From contig CM067546.1 of the NCBI GenBank assembly GCA_034509755.1, positions 13,976,970 to 14,040,969 of the forward strand: a stretch of 64,000 bases of DNA, given 5' to 3'. Under the pieces are notes generated by a model that saw nothing but the letters and a program-made list of their open reading frames with translations, did no database searches and was not told the origin of the DNA. This document shows, one piece after another, positions 10,552-23,706 of this stretch; the stretch's first letter is position 1; each line of letters begins with the position of its first letter. A program made the position numbers and the translations under genes. Source of the DNA: Anisodus tanguticus. Taxonomy: Eukaryota > Streptophyta > Magnoliopsida > Solanales > Solanaceae.

Positions 10552-13500
10552 CTCCCCCTCAGTCGGAGCGGGAGGAGGCCGAACGCTAAGGCTGGATCGG
10601 AAGTCGGTGAAGAGTTGTCTCGGTAGTCCCCTTGTGAAAATATCTATATACTGATAGGAAGAAGGCACACGTAATATTTTGACCTGACCAAGGGCAACCT
10701 TCTCATGCACAAAGTGAATATTCATCTCGATATGTTTGGTCTGCTGATGTTGGACTGGATTGTGAGACATATAGATGGCAGATATGTTGTCACAGTAGAC
10801 TATAGACACCTTTCGCAGTGGACACTAGAGCTCCAAAAGAAGATTTCGGAGCCAACAGATCTTAGCAACGACATTAGCAACTCCGCGATACTCTGCTTCA
10901 GCACTCGAACGGGATAGCGTGGCCTGCCGCTTGGCGGACTATGAAATAAATTATCCCCAAGAAATACACAGTAGCCTTAGGTAGAGTGACGTGTGTCCGG
11001 GCATCCTGCCCAATCTGCATCCGTGTAGGAGAGTAACTTGGTTGGTGCAGAGGGGTAGAGATGCAGTACAAAGTCCAGTATGCCCTTAACGTATCTGATA
11101 ATACATTTGAGGACCACAAAATGGGACTCTCGAGGGTCGTGCATAAACATACACACCTTCTAAATGGCATATACAATATCAGGCCTAGTGAATGTAAGAT
11201 ACTGAAGGGCTCCTGCAAGACTCCGATAGAGAGTGGGATCAGAAACTGGCGCGCCCTCATTGGCACTGAGCTTGGATTTCGAGTCAACCGGAGTTGGCAT
11301 AATTTTACAATTTGCCATCTTAGCCCTGTACACTATCTCCTCCGCATATTTGCGCTGACACAAAAACATAGTAGCTGCAGATCTGGTCACGGATATACCC
11401 AAGAAATAACTCAACTTGCCCAAGTCAGTCATAGCAAATTCAATTTTGAGTAGATCAATGATTTCATTCTTCAAACCGTCAGAGGAGGAAGTAAGAACAA
11501 TGTCATCCACATATAATAGCAAATAAGCAGTGCTGCTACCTCGATGGAAAGTGAAGAGAGAGTTATCACACTTGCTACATGTAAATCCGATCTGCATAAG
11601 ATACCTGGAAAAGCGATCATACCAAGCGCGGGGTGCCTGTTTCAAGCCATACAATGACTTCCTGAGATGAGATACAAATTGTGGAACTGCCAGATGAACA
11701 AAGCCAGAAGGCTGATGCATGTACACAGTTTCTTTCAAATCCTCATGAAGAAATGCGTTCTTGATATCAAGCTGATGAATCGGCCAATGCATGCCCATAG
11801 CAATACTGAGAACAGTCCGAATAGTAGCCGGTTTAACAACCCGACTGAATGTTTCACCACAATCAATACCCTCCTGATGATTAGTGTCATTAGCAACCAG
11901 TCTTGTCTTATACCACTCCAAGTCACCACTGTCTCTGTACTTGTGATGAAATAGCCACATGCACCGGATAACATTTACACTGCCCGGTCTAGGTACCAAA
12001 TCCCAAGCGTTCTACTTGGTTAAAGCATTAAATTCCTTGCACATGGCCGCATTCCAATTAGGGTCCAGTTTGGCTAGTTTTGGTTTTTTGGAATTGATGA
12101 TATGGTTTGTGCGGAGAGGTTAAAATGGAACTTGAGTTTGAAAATCCTGTATTATACACGAGTCTCCATACGGTGGGTAGGCAGCAGTGGGTGGTCTGGA
12201 TTTTGTGGTTGTGGGCTATCGGGTTCTGGAGGCAGCAGTGGGACTGGAGGGGTAGAGACATAGATCGAGTCGAGCAGTGGGGTGTTCGACCGAGAGTTGT
12301 GAGGTGTCTGGTCAGAGACGATGCCGGATAGTGGCGGGGACGGAGCTGCTAGCGCACGCTCTATCGAACAATGGGTTGTCGATAGTACAATGATTGGATA
12401 GTTAGGGACAGATTTGGTTCATCGAGAAAGGTGTAATCGGTGGTCTGAAATTTTTGGAGATTTGAAAAAGGAAAGGTCGTCTCGTCAAATGTGACGTGAC
12501 GGGAGACAATGATTTTGTGAGTGGCTATATCATAGCACAGGTATCCCCGATGAGTAGGAGAGAGACCAACGAAGACACAGGGCGTGGTGCGAGGGGCGAG
12601 TTTGTGAGGTGCAATGGAGGCTAGGTTGGGGTAGCATAATCAGCCGAAAATACGGAGATGGTCATAGGATGGGAACCTACGGTATAAGATTTTGGTAGGG
12701 GTCTTGTTTTGGAGAGTGCTAGTTGGTAAAATATTAAGAAAGGATTCTACCATTTTAACAACATAGACCCAAAAAGGCAGTGGAAGACATGCATGAAACA
12801 GAAGGGTACGAACCATGTTATTGATGGTACGTATAATTTGTTCAGCCTTTCCGTTTTGGGAGGAAGTATAGGGACAGGAAAAACGAAAAACCATGCCTTG
12901 TTTAGAGCAGAAATTGTGAAATGCCGAGTTATTAAATTCACGTCCATTATCACATTGGAACGATTTGATAGATTTTTCGAACTGGTGTTTTAATGAATTT
13001 TTGAAATTCAAGGAACTTGGCAAAAACTTCGATTTGAATTTCAGTGGGTAAATCCAGACAAAATGTGAAAAATCATCTAAGAATACTAGATAAAATTTGT
13101 GACCCAAAGAGCTAACAACCGGAGATGTCCACAAATCAGCATGAACAATATCAAAAGGAGAAAAAGTAACATTGTTGGATGACATAAAGGGAAGACGGGT
13201 ATGCTTGCAAAGAAGGCAAGAAAATAGTGTTGGGCAAGTTTCCCATTAATACATTGAATACGCTTAGTAGTCCTAAGAAAATTAAAAACAGGATCTCCGG
13301 GATGCCCGAGTCTGTTGTGCCAAGTTGATGGAGAGATAGTCGCAAGGGATAGAGGTGATTGCGGTCTGACAGCGGAAGATTGAGTAAAGGGGTAGAGGTC
13401 TCCCACACTATTGCAGCGCGTAAGAATTTTCCCCGTATTGAGATCCTTCACAGAAAAACCAATAGGGTCAAATTCGATAGACACATAATTATTGCGAGTG

Positions 13501-13721
13501 AATTTTCTATTAGAGATTAAGTTTTTAATGATGTTAGGGGTGTAAAGGACGTGATTTATGGAGAAAGATGGGTGGGGATGTTTGGTATGTGTGTTACTGT
13601 AACCTTCAATTGGAATGCGATGACCATTACCGACAGTAATAAATTGAGGACACTTTAACCGAAGCAGTTGAGGTAAGTTACCTGACGACCAGGTGAGGTG
13701 AGATGTAGCTCCGGTGTCCAT
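10546..13721 (-). pseudogene. Copia B pol remains (protease to RNase H)
   Basis: Minus-strand segments in order. Protease and GAG-pre-integrase lie at 13086-13721, starting MDTGATSHLTWSSGN with the DTG active site and ending near WHNRLGHPG. The integrase core is at 12640-13185, with FDIVHADLWTSP, FQCDNGREF and the SSQNGKAEQ region. RT is at 11160-11999, with HQLDIKNAFLHEDL and the active-site string LLYVDDIVLTSS. RNase H is at 10546-10809, with YCDNISAIYMS and QTKHIEMNIHF. Between 12058 and 12630 the linker is open only in pieces. Frame changes between integrase, RT and RNase H mean no complete polyprotein, although each catalytic block is recognisable. Confidence 0.92.
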
Positions 13722-13728
13722 GTACTAA

Positions 13729-14918
13729 TTATCGTCGGGTTGTTGAAGGTTTACGGTGTTGAAGGCTTGGCCCAAATCGGTGGGGGCCAGGCGGCTTCCT
13801 TGCGGGTGCTGAACTACTGCTACTAGATGGGTCTACTGCTGCTGGTGGGCCTGCCGGTTGGCGGGGGCGGAGCCCAACAGGCCTGGCTGCCAGCCTTGCT
13901 AGAATTAGGCCCCTAATGTCGGGTAGGGGCATGCAGGCGAGGCCAAGATCCCGGTATTGGCCTAAGAGGGTTGTCCAGCCCACTGATAGTAGGCATCAGG
14001 TGTTGGGCCTGGCTGCTGCTGGTTCCGGTTGCCCTTGTCGCGGCCCTTCCCTTATTATTGTTACCGCGACCTCTGCCGCCAAGCCCTCCGCCGCGGGACT
14101 GCTGCTGGTGGTGGTCTTAGGGTAGTGGCTGGGTGGAGGTGGCCGCCGGTGTGCCATGCCGTCAATGGCTAATGCCTTGTGATTGTGCTCCTCTTATTTA
14201 GCACGGCGTGTCTCTTCCAACAAAAGGTGCGAACGTGATTTATTGAAGCTTGGTAGGGGGTTGGCCTGTTGAATCATCGTTGCAAGTGTATCATATTCAC
14301 CTTTTGCTAAACCCGCAACTAGTTGAAGTACCATCTTGGTCTTTGAAATAGATGTCCCTACGTTGGAAAGTTGGTCGGTTATGAGTTTTAGTTGTTTACA
14401 GTATTCGGACATGTTAAAATTCTCGAGATGCGTATTGTTAAACTGCTCTTCCAAATACACGGCTCGAGTATTTTTATTATCCTAAAAAAAAATTCTAATC
14501 GTACCCAAAGTTCACATGCCATAGCACCTGTTTTCATGATAGTACGCAACAAGTCTTTAGAGATGGTGTCGTAGATCTACTGATTGATGATGGCGTCAAG
14601 GCAACGCCTGGTCGAGTCTGCAACATCGGTTGGACGAGGAACATAATCATCAATATGGTCGAGCACATTGTACGCACATACATGAATATAGAATAGTTCT
14701 ATCCACATGTAATATTGACAGTCTTCTTGGTCAAGAATTATAGGGATAAAATTCTTGATGTTGGTAACGGCGAATGCCGGATGAAAAGAAGATGATGAAC
14801 GTTGATGGGGGTTGTCAAGTGTGCCAGTGGAAGAACCGGAATTGGTGGGGGAAGTAGGGCGAGACATGGTGGCAAATATTGCCATCGGCCGAGAGGGAAA
14901 ACAAATTGGGATTGCCAT
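13729..14918 (-). pseudogene. Copia B gag remains
   Basis: On the minus strand the gag begins near 14875 with NSGSSTGTLDNP-type sequence and HPAFAVTNIKNFIPI, the start of the Copia gag domain. It continues at 14460-14194 with MYLEEQFNNTHLENFNMSEY, QLSNVGTSI and LVAGLAKGEYDTLAT. The two parts are in different frames. The 13729-14180 part is a low-complexity Pro/Ala/Arg-rich tail, typical of the nucleic-acid-binding end of these gags, with no CCHC knuckle seen. Confidence 0.85.
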
Positions 14919-14959
14919 CGGCCGAGAGGAAGAAAAGAGAAGAGTAGGGATTAGGGTTT

Positions 14960-14973
14960 GGATCTTGATACCA
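14960..14973 (-). other. Primer binding site of Copia B
   Basis: Minus-strand TGGTATCAAGATCC lies directly against the 5' LTR and matches the initiator tRNA-Met 3' end for the first 8-9 bases. Confidence 0.85.
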
Positions 14974-15180
14974 TGTAAGATTGGAATAATTTCCCTTAGG
15001 GATTCCTTTCACTAATCACAATATATATAGTTGTACAGAGGTTGATTCCTAATACAATAAGAATCCTAACTTACCTTAAATGGTTGATTCCTAATACAAT
15101 AAGAATCCTAAATTATCTTAAATATACCTCTATCATAATTACAAAATATACTGTGAATATTCACAGAATATTCGCTAATA
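14974..15180 (-). repeat. 5' LTR of Copia B
   Basis: 207 bp with ends TATTAG...CTTACA on the minus strand (first base pair probably mutated from TG). It is followed by the AGAAT duplication at 15181. Confidence 0.95.
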
Positions 15181-15324
15181 AGAATGTTAGTTACCATTTG
15201 TGTACCACGTCAATCGTCATATATAATACGTACCTTATAACTGACTTGATTACGTAAATATTTGGTAAAAATAGAAAACTTGAACTCATAATTGGATGAT
15301 ACTAACGTGGTGATTTGTTGGCAG

Positions 15325-15557
15325 GGACGATCAGATTATATGGAGTGGGCTTTTGATATATTTCTTAAATACGAAAACTTCCGGACCATCAAAGTTGCCA
15401 TTATGGAGATCAGATGGTGTGGTCATGTCAATATTCCTTCATACCGGTCCTGTTGAATTTCTCTACTATTGGCTTCACAGAGCTTTGCACCATCATTATC
15501 TATACTCCCGCTATCATTCTCATCATCACTCTTCCATTGTAACTGAGCCCATCACAT
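15325..15557 (+). pseudogene. CER1-like: CER1-like exon 3 with histidine boxes 1 and 2
   Basis: The acceptor TTGGCAG precedes GGACGATCAG, and the donor GTAACA follows ATCACAT. The reading frame is open and gives DDQIIWSGLL, GPVEFLYYWLHRALHHHYLY and HSHHHSSIVTEPIT. HRALHHH is the HX3HH box and HSHHH the HX2HH box that ligate the di-iron centre in the fatty-acid-hydroxylase family. This exon is intact. Confidence 0.95.
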
Positions 15558-15724
15558 GTAACATCTCTCTTTCTTTAATTACCCATTCAACTTTGGTTTT
15601 TTCTTTTTCTTGAGATAATTATATTTTTGAACCGCCCTACAAAATATAAAACCCAACAAATATATATGTTTTGTTTATTAAGTATAAAATAGAGAAATAT
15701 ACATACAATATATATAAATATACT

Positions 15725-18064
15725 TGTAACACCCCATATTTTCGGGTAATGGTCTGAACACACAACGTAGGTCAGTAAACCCACCCCGAAAAATTTATGT
15801 TGTACTTACATATACTAATAAGGAAATTAGTATATAGACAGATGTGATCCCGAAATAATTTTTGGATATAACAAGTGAAACGACGGGGAGTAATAATAAT
15901 AATTTTATATCCCCAAAGAGGTTATAGACTAGTGTCATATTACAAGAATTATGACATTAGGTGTAAGAGGATTTTATAAGTCGCCGGGATTTAAGTGAAT
16001 CAAGATCGAGAATTTAGTTACGTGTATAATTAAATAATTGTGGGATTAATTAATTATAAGCGGAGGACCAAATTCAGTGGAATATTACGTGTTGTCTTAT
16101 AAAACAACGACGCAATGTCTTAGTTTAAGAAAATGATAGCTGGCAGCATTAAAGTTTCACCAGACTCCACACATGCCGTCTTTTCTTCTACAAAACCTTC
16201 TATCTCATTCAATTTCTGTAGAACTCTTTCTCTAAGAAGAGATTATACACCTCAAAATTAGAAGGACTAGGTCTCTATTGATAATCGCTGGAAGTTCTCG
16301 ACCAAATTGGGAATTCCTGTAAGCTTCTGCGGGAGAAATTCAGAGCGTTTTGAACTTTAATTCCAGTAGAATCGAGTCCTTAAACAAGCCTAGAGACTCA
16401 GAAACCAAGCCGAGATATTTGGTCTAAGAAGTTGTAGCTTGAATCGATTTTTAGATCCTGTTTCTGGTGTTTCTGCTTGTCGGAAACTGATTTGGGCGAA
16501 AGGTTTTTCGACGATTCTCGTCGCTATGTCTAACAGAGGTAATCTTTTTTGTTCTATGTTTATACAAATTACAGAACATGATTCTTTCCATTAGCTCTAA
16601 AATGATTATCGAAAATGCTAAGTTTGGGTTGGGTGTTGTCGGGACTGCCGTAATTGTAAGGTATTGGAGTTGCATGTGAAATTGTTGTACTGTTTTGGAT
16701 ATTGTAGCAGTAATAAGACGGATTAAGAGGGTTGGGTGTTTCGCTACATGCATAGATTTTGATATAGAAGGAATATAAGTTCTACGCGTATAAGATATTC
16801 GATAAAATGCCTCAATGAATCTATTAATGGTGTATTGGTCTGATTATGACTTAAATCATTCATACGGTGTAGATAATCGTTCATAGAGCTTACAAGGACC
16901 CGCGGAACTTAGATAATTTCGACAATAAGGTATGCAAGGCTCTTTCTTCCTTTTGGCATATTCTACGTACAAAACATAACCGGAATATTGTTCCATAAAG
17001 TACTCTACTCTTAGTAGTTAAGAATGATTATATATTGACTCTTATGTTAAAATCTTGTTTAAGTATGTTTCTATGTCCTTATTAAGGCATATGGAAAAAA
17101 TATTGATATTCACAGTGTTAGCCAAAGGTACAAGGATATTGGGCCAGGATGTGTTATTGTCATTCATGCATTCTCATTTGCATTACATTCATTTATTACC
17201 CTGGACCACTTGTGCTATGCACATTACTATATAGTAAATATTATATATATAGGGGATATGGGGAAAGGGAAGGCGTTATATACACACACCACCTGCAGCT
17301 GGTACAGACTATCACAAAAGAGTCCTAAGAGGCCAATATGATGTGATGATGTGATGCCTATGTGGCTTATTGGGACGGGTTGCACGATCCACAACACTAA
17401 CATATATTGGGACGTGTTGCACGATCCGCAACACTAACATATATATATATATACCGTATTTGCATCTTGCATACATTAGTTTACCAATATATGGTATGAT
17501 TCCACAGAGGCTGTTATGGTAAGGAAGATGCCCGAAGAGGCTGATGTATATGTATACTACATTGGGCATTACATTTAGGCATGTGTATTAGGGCCCTCGG
17601 AGGCATTTACTGATGTTCAGCTGTTTTTATTTCAGACTATGATATATCTCTGCTATGTTATTTCTTATGCCTGACATACTTAGTACATCAGTCGTACTGA
17701 CGTTCCTTTTGTTGGGGACGCTACGTTTTATGCCTGCAGGTTCATATTGACAGAGTGATGGTTCGCACTAGTAGGTTGCTGGTTCAACTTGTATTTGTAG
17801 CACTCTATTCGTTTCGGAGTTGCGGTCTGGTCGTGGTATGTTTTACTCTTTAGAGGCTTGTAAATAGGTGTCTTGTGGTTAGTTGTCATGTATAGCCTTG
17901 TCGGCCTTAGTATATAAATGTGTAAGTTGGGGCTTTTAGGTTGAAATTTATATAATATATCATGGCTCAGTCTGTGTTAAAAATGATGAAGGATGGAGTG
18001 TATCTGTGATGCCCGCCGGGTAGGGTCCGGGTGCCCGTCACGGCCTCCGGTTTGGGTCATGACA
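15725..18064 (+). repeat. 5' LTR of the LARD-like element
   Basis: 2340 bp, very similar to 20847-23269. It contains two units of a 37-bp tandem repeat at 17369-17442 and a TATATAAA-like stretch near 17910. Confidence 0.93.
17369..17442 (+). repeat. Two 37-bp tandem units in the 5' LTR
   Basis: Two head-to-tail copies of a unit starting ATTGGGACGGGTTGCACGAT; the second has two substitutions. The same unit occurs four times in the other LTR. Confidence 0.92.
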
Positions 18065-20846
18065 AACTTGGTATCAAAGCAGGACTGTCTTAGGAAGTCT
18101 ACAAGCCGTGTCTCATAGAGTCTTGGTTATGGGTGTGTTGCGTGCCATACTTATAAATAAGAGGCTATAGGGCATTTAGAGTTGTTTTCGTTCTTTCATA
18201 ATCTAGATCATTCGATAGAGCAGAGTCTTAAGAATTCGACTTTGGCTCATGCGTGTACTGTTTCGATAATGACAATTACCAAAAAGGATTTCGGTTAATT
18301 CATATTCGTATCCAGTGATTAAGATCCCTTAGAATAGCTTTGGAACTCTGTATGCTTATATTCCTGTGCCTTTAATCTGTGATGATTAATATGCCTTAAA
18401 ATACTACCATACATGTTAATGTAGTTTGAGAAAGATCTTTTAATTTGATTCTAATTACTACTGGTATTCTTTATCTAAAAATGAGGTTTCTAATGAATGG
18501 TTTCCTATATGTTATTTTGTGGGCTCTGTTTTATATACTTGGTTGCTGGAATTGTTTATCACATCATAGGGTGGCTGTTGTTCAAAGTTGAAAACATTCA
18601 CTATCTTCAATTTATTTTAACGATCGATACAAGTTTGATTTCTTAAAATAGAATCTGAATGTATTGAGACATGACTTAACTGAATAGTTATTGGTATTTG
18701 AGGCTAAGTTTTTCATGTTGTTGGAAACAATTGGTTGTTGTTTTGCTACTACTGCTGCACTTTGATAAGAATGATTGTCATCTGAAATGACATTTTTATG
18801 TTGTTCATGCCTTAACATATGAAAATCTTAACCTGTATGTATCTTTCCCCTATCTGATCACAAGTCACAAATGCTTAACTTATCTATTTCTTGGCTATAT
18901 TTGCTTATACCTAGATATACCAGGGTGATTAATGTACTGTGGAAAGAGTATATAGTAGTTGTTGATGTGGATTTGTGTATCTGTATGAATCTGGTCTTAA
19001 GACTTGGATGTTTGAGAACATGTGTGAAATTCGAGCTAGCATCCTAGTACTATGCATGTTCTCTATTCATGATAGAACTGATATCATAAGTGTATATCAA
19101 CAACATGCCTATTTTCATCTTTTGTATAAACATGTCCTAAGGACAAACCTGATAGTCATATGTTAAGTGTTTCACTTCATCCCTCCTATGTTTATTTTTG
19201 GTTAAGCTAATTGACTGCCCTAAATGAAATTAGATAGGATAGGTGTGTGTCTGTTATGTCTATGTTTTCTTAACCTAAATATTGTGTGGCCTGAACTATG
19301 AATAATGTTTCGTAATATATCTGGTACTAAGCTAAGAACTATATGAACTGATAACATGATCATGATCCTAATTTAAAAGAGTTTTAGATCCAAATATTGC
19401 CCTTTGTTGACTGGTATGGATCTGAAGCAAGGTGTTGAAACTGTCCCCATCAGTTGTTGCCTGTTATTTTGGACACTATTACACTAAACTGGTTGTCAGT
19501 TTGCATTTCTGGAGAAAGGCTGAGCCTTTGTTAGGATCTTGTCTGTGCTAATGTGATAAAAATGAGTCTGTGAGATCACTTGTGCATCTTCCCCTTTTGA
19601 AATCGTTAAAACTAGTGTTTAGTAGCTTAGTTAAAGCAAGATCTTGAAACCAGAGTTTATGTACACTTCTATGGGTGTTTGGTACTTGTTAAATACAACA
19701 TCTACTAGCTTTATCTCATGCCAAATCAAAATCAAGGAACTCATTTTCTAAAGGCAGTACTATCATGTATACTAGAGGGATTGTTGGACATTAGATTGGA
19801 TCAAGTCTGCTGAATTTTAGGATGCCTATTATACTCTATCCAACCCCTGAACCATGTCTCCTGCAGCTTTACTCTCCAACTTTATTAAGGGTTGTGGTTA
19901 GCCTAGGTAAAACTTTAAATTGGATTCTGCTATCTATGGATATGCTTAGGTACTTTATTAATCTATCAATGTTGTTGTGATTATTACAGTTGGTACGTAG
20001 CATGTGAAGATATAGAGTTGTTATTTGATGTCACTTGTTGTTATTGTTTGGCTGTTGCTTTTGCTGTTACTTGCTGATGTTGTCCCTGCTGCACTTTGAT
20101 AACAAATGTGGCCATGTTCAACCACATGATGCTGCCCTCAGTTTGTGACAAATGTTGCTGCAAATTTTGGGCAGGGGCAGATTTGAACATGAGCAATTGT
20201 AGTTGTTGCATATCAACTTAAACCAGTGCGATGTTGTTTGCATAACATCTCACTCATTTGAAAAATGATCACTTGAAATAGTTCAAGCACTAGCTATAGA
20301 ACTGTGAAGTTAGAAGGAACCTGTCATGTGATGATAAAATAGTTTAAGCATGATTAATTGCACTGATTTGTTTATTGTTTCAATAACTAGGATACATATA
20401 GGGCTTTTAACTAAACATGCTTCTTAGTTGAGTATGAACAATGCATGAGATATACTATATACCTAAGCAAGGATCCATCACCATAGTAACTAAGCAACTA
20501 GCTAAATGAAGGTTGTTTCGCACAAGATTACTGAATATTAGAATTGAAAGGTGCCACTGTGTGTTTATTTCATTTTATGTGGAATTGTATAGATAATTAG
20601 CATGAACTTGAGTCTATTCTTTGGAAGTGACCATAGATGGATGTGTATCTTCTCACTGAATTTGAATTAGTCCCTGAATGTCTTATTCCTTGTTTTGATG
20701 AATTGAAGTGGAAAAAAAACATGCTACTTGCCCCCCCCCCCCTTACTTTTATTGGACTTAACCAGTTGTGTGTTTATTTTTATGGTGACAAGAATTAGAT
20801 GTGTCGCACCAACATTCGAGGATGAATGTTTGTAAGGGGGAGATAA
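18065..20846 (+). other. Non-coding interior of the LARD-like element
   Basis: 2782 bp with the primer site at its left end and the polypurine tract at its right end. I see no gag, protease, RT or integrase motif in any frame, and the longest open frames are about 60-70 codons. A run of 12 C lies at 20731-20742. The origin of the interior is not clear. Confidence 0.8.
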
Positions 20847-23269
20847 TGTAACACCCCGTATTTTCGGGTAATGGTCTAAACATACAACGTAGACCAGTAA
20901 ACCCGAACCCCTAGAAATTTATGTTGTACTTACATATACTAATAAGGAAATTAGTATATAGACGGATGTAATCTCAAAATAATTTTTGGATCTAACAAGT
21001 GCAACGACGGGGAGTAATAATAATAATTTTATATCCCCAAAGAGGTTATAGACTAGTGTCATATTACAGGAATTATGACATTAGGTATAAGACGATTTTA
21101 TAAGTCGTCGGGATTTAAGTGAATCAGGATAAAAAATTTAGTTACGTGTATAATTAATTAATTAATTGTGGGATTAATTAATTATAAGCGGAGGACCAAA
21201 CTAAGTGGAATATTACGTGTTGTCTTATAAAACAACGGTGCAGTCACTCAGTTTAAGAAAACGATCGCTGGCAACATTAAAGTTTCACCAGACTCCACAC
21301 ATGCCATCTTTTCTTCTACAAAACCTTCTATGTCCTTCAATTTCTGTAGAACTATTTCTCTAAGAAGAGATTATACACCTCAAAATTAGAAGGACTGGGT
21401 CTCTATTGATAATCGCTGGAAGTTCTCGACCAAATTGGGAATTCCCGTAAGCTTCTGCTGGAGAAATTCATAGCGTTTTGAACTTTAATTACAGTAGAAT
21501 CGAGTCCTTAAACAAGCCTAGAGACTCAGAAACCAAGCTGAGATCTTTGGTCTAAGAAGTTGTAGCTTGAATCGATTTTTGGGTCATGTTTCTGAAGTTT
21601 CTGCTTGTCGGAAACTGATTTGGGCGAAAGGTTTTCTGACGATTCTCATCGCTATGTCTAATAGAGGTAATATTTCTTGTTCCTAAAATTTATACAAATT
21701 ACAGAACATGATTCTTGCCATTAGCTCTAAAATGATTATCGAAAATGCTAAGTTTGGGTTGGGTGTTGTCGGGACTGCCGTAATTGTAAGGTATTGGGGT
21801 TGCATGTGAAATTATTGTACTGTTTTAGATATTATAGCAGTAAGAAGAAGGATTAAGAGGGCTGGGTGTATCGCTACATGTATAGGTTTTGATATAGAAG
21901 GAATATAAGTTCTACGCGTATAAGATATTCGATAAAATGCCTCAATGAATCTATTAATGGTGTATTGGTCTGATTATGACTTCAATCGTTCATATGGTGT
22001 AGATAATCATTCATAGAGCTTACAAGGACCCGCGGAACTTAGATAATTTCGACAACAAGGTACGCAAGGCTCTTTCTTCCTTTTGGCATATTCTACGTAC
22101 AAAACATAACCGGAATATTGTTCCATAAAGTACTCTACTCTTAGTAGTTAAGAATGATTATATTATTGACTCTTATGTTAAAATCTTGTTTAAGTATGTT
22201 TCTATGTCCCTATTAAGGCATACGCAAAAGATGTTGATATTCACAATATTAGCCAAAGGTACAAGGATATTGGGCCAGGATGTGTTATTGTCATTCATGC
22301 ATTCTCATTTGCATTACATTCATTTATTACCCTGGACCACTTGTGCTATGCACATTACTATATAGTAAATATTATATATATAGGGGATATGGGGAAAGGA
22401 AAAGGCATTATATACACACACCACCTGCAACTGGTACAAACTATCACAAAAGAGTTCTAAGAGGCCAATATGATGTGATGATGTGATGCCTATGTGGCTT
22501 ATTGGGACGGGTTGCACGATCCACAACACTAACATATATTGGGACGGGTTGCACGATCCACAACACTAACATATATTGGGACGGGTTGCACGATCCACAA
22601 CACTAACATATATTGGGACGGGTTGCACGATCCACAACACTAACATATATATATACAACATTTGCATCTTGCATACATTAGTTTACCAATATATGGTAAG
22701 ATTCCACAGAGGTTGTTATGGTGAGGAAGATGCCCGAAGAGGCTGATGTATATGTATACTGCATTGGGCATTACATTTAGGCATGTGTATTAGGGCCGTC
22801 GGAGGCATTTACTGATGTTCAGCTGTTTTTGTTTTAGACTGTGATATATCTCTGCTATGTTATTTCGTATGCCTGACATACTTAGTACATCAGTCGTATT
22901 GACGTCCCTTTTGTTGGGGACACTGCGTTTTATGCCCGCAGGTTCATATTGAGAGAGTGACGGTTCACACTAGTAGGTTGCTAGTTCAGCTGGTATATGG
23001 AGCACTCTATTCGTTTCAGAGTTGCGGTCTAGTCGTGGTATGTTTTACTCTTTAGAGGCTTGTAGATAGGTGTCCTGTGGTTAGTTGTCATATATGGCCT
23101 TGTCGGCTTTGGTATATAAATGTGTAAGTTGGGGCTTTTGGGTTGGAACTTTATATAATCTATCACGGCTCAGTCCGTGTTTAAAAATGATTAAGGGTGG
23201 AGTGTATCTGTGGTGCCCGGTGGGTAGGGTCCGGGTGCCCGTCGCGGCCATCCAGTTTGGGTCGTGACA
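20847..23269 (+). repeat. 3' LTR of the LARD-like element
   Basis: 2423 bp, ending GTCGTGACA just before the ATACT duplication. The extra length over the 5' LTR is mostly two additional 37-bp units. Confidence 0.93.
22501..22648 (+). repeat. Four 37-bp tandem units in the 3' LTR
   Basis: Four near-identical head-to-tail copies of the unit present twice in the 5' LTR. They are followed by a short AT run. Confidence 0.93.
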
Positions 23270-23274
23270 ATACT

Positions 23275-23706
23275 TATTATATACATAATCAGTAAATGTG
23301 TTTGGTATATTTTTAGTAGCGTCCGTAATTATTTTGACCGACGGGCCAAAAATAAAAAATAAAAACCCTTTTTTCTTTATATGTCATTCAACTTTTTGGT
23401 AAATTAAGTATGACATATATTTTGGGATGGGGTTTTCACTATGTAAGTCAATTTATTGATTTAATTTATATATATGTGGACACTAATCAAAGATTATTCC
23501 CACTATCTTTATAATTATACTTGTAATAGCAACTTAGTTACTATTTTTATCAGGTTATAAATGATTAATGCTTATCATAGAGATGCAATTGTTATTACTT
23601 GTATAAGTTACGCGTGATTAATTATGTGAACATTGTTTACATCATTAGCTAGTGCGTAAAACTTAACTCTTACTTTATGTTTTCTTTTTGTTGTTTGATT
23701 TTTCAG
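23275..23706. other. CER1-like intron 3, right part
   Basis: AT-rich sequence ending in the acceptor TTTTTCAG. No gene or recognisable repeat is seen. Confidence 0.6.

Larger units (their letters stand above)
10345..15180 (-). mobile_element. Copia B: Ale/Retrofit-like LTR retrotransposon
   Basis: A 4836-bp element bounded by direct 5-bp duplications AGAAT at 10340-10344 and 15181-15185. It has two 207-bp LTRs, a primer site for initiator tRNA-Met and a polypurine tract, all in minus orientation. The LTRs differ at about 11 of 207 positions by eye (about 5 percent), so it is not recent. Gag without a zinc knuckle and short LTRs suggest the Ale/Retrofit group (inference). It lies in intron 2 of the CER1-like gene, antisense to it. 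Confidence 0.95.
15725..23269 (+). mobile_element. Non-autonomous LTR retrotransposon (LARD-like) without coding capacity
   Basis: A 7545-bp element flanked by ATACT at 15720-15724 and 23270-23274. It has very long LTRs (2340 and 2423 bp) starting TGTAACACCCC and ending TGACA. The primer site TTGGTATCAAAGC sits 2-3 bases after the left LTR and the purine tract GTAAGGGGGAGATAA just before the right one, so it is plus-oriented. The 2782-bp interior has no gag or pol reading frame. Long LTRs with a non-coding interior fit the LARD class, which would need proteins from a related element. LTR starts of this kind are common in chromovirus-type Gypsy elements (inference). It lies in intron 3 of the CER1-like gene. 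Confidence 0.93.

Noticed and set aside
22501..22648. CRISPR-like array
   Set aside because: The four 37-bp units are directly adjacent with no spacers and lie inside an LTR.
15725..23269. Two independent solo LTRs
   Set aside because: The matching ATACT duplications are found only at the outer ends, and a primer site and purine tract sit at the inner ends, so it is one element.
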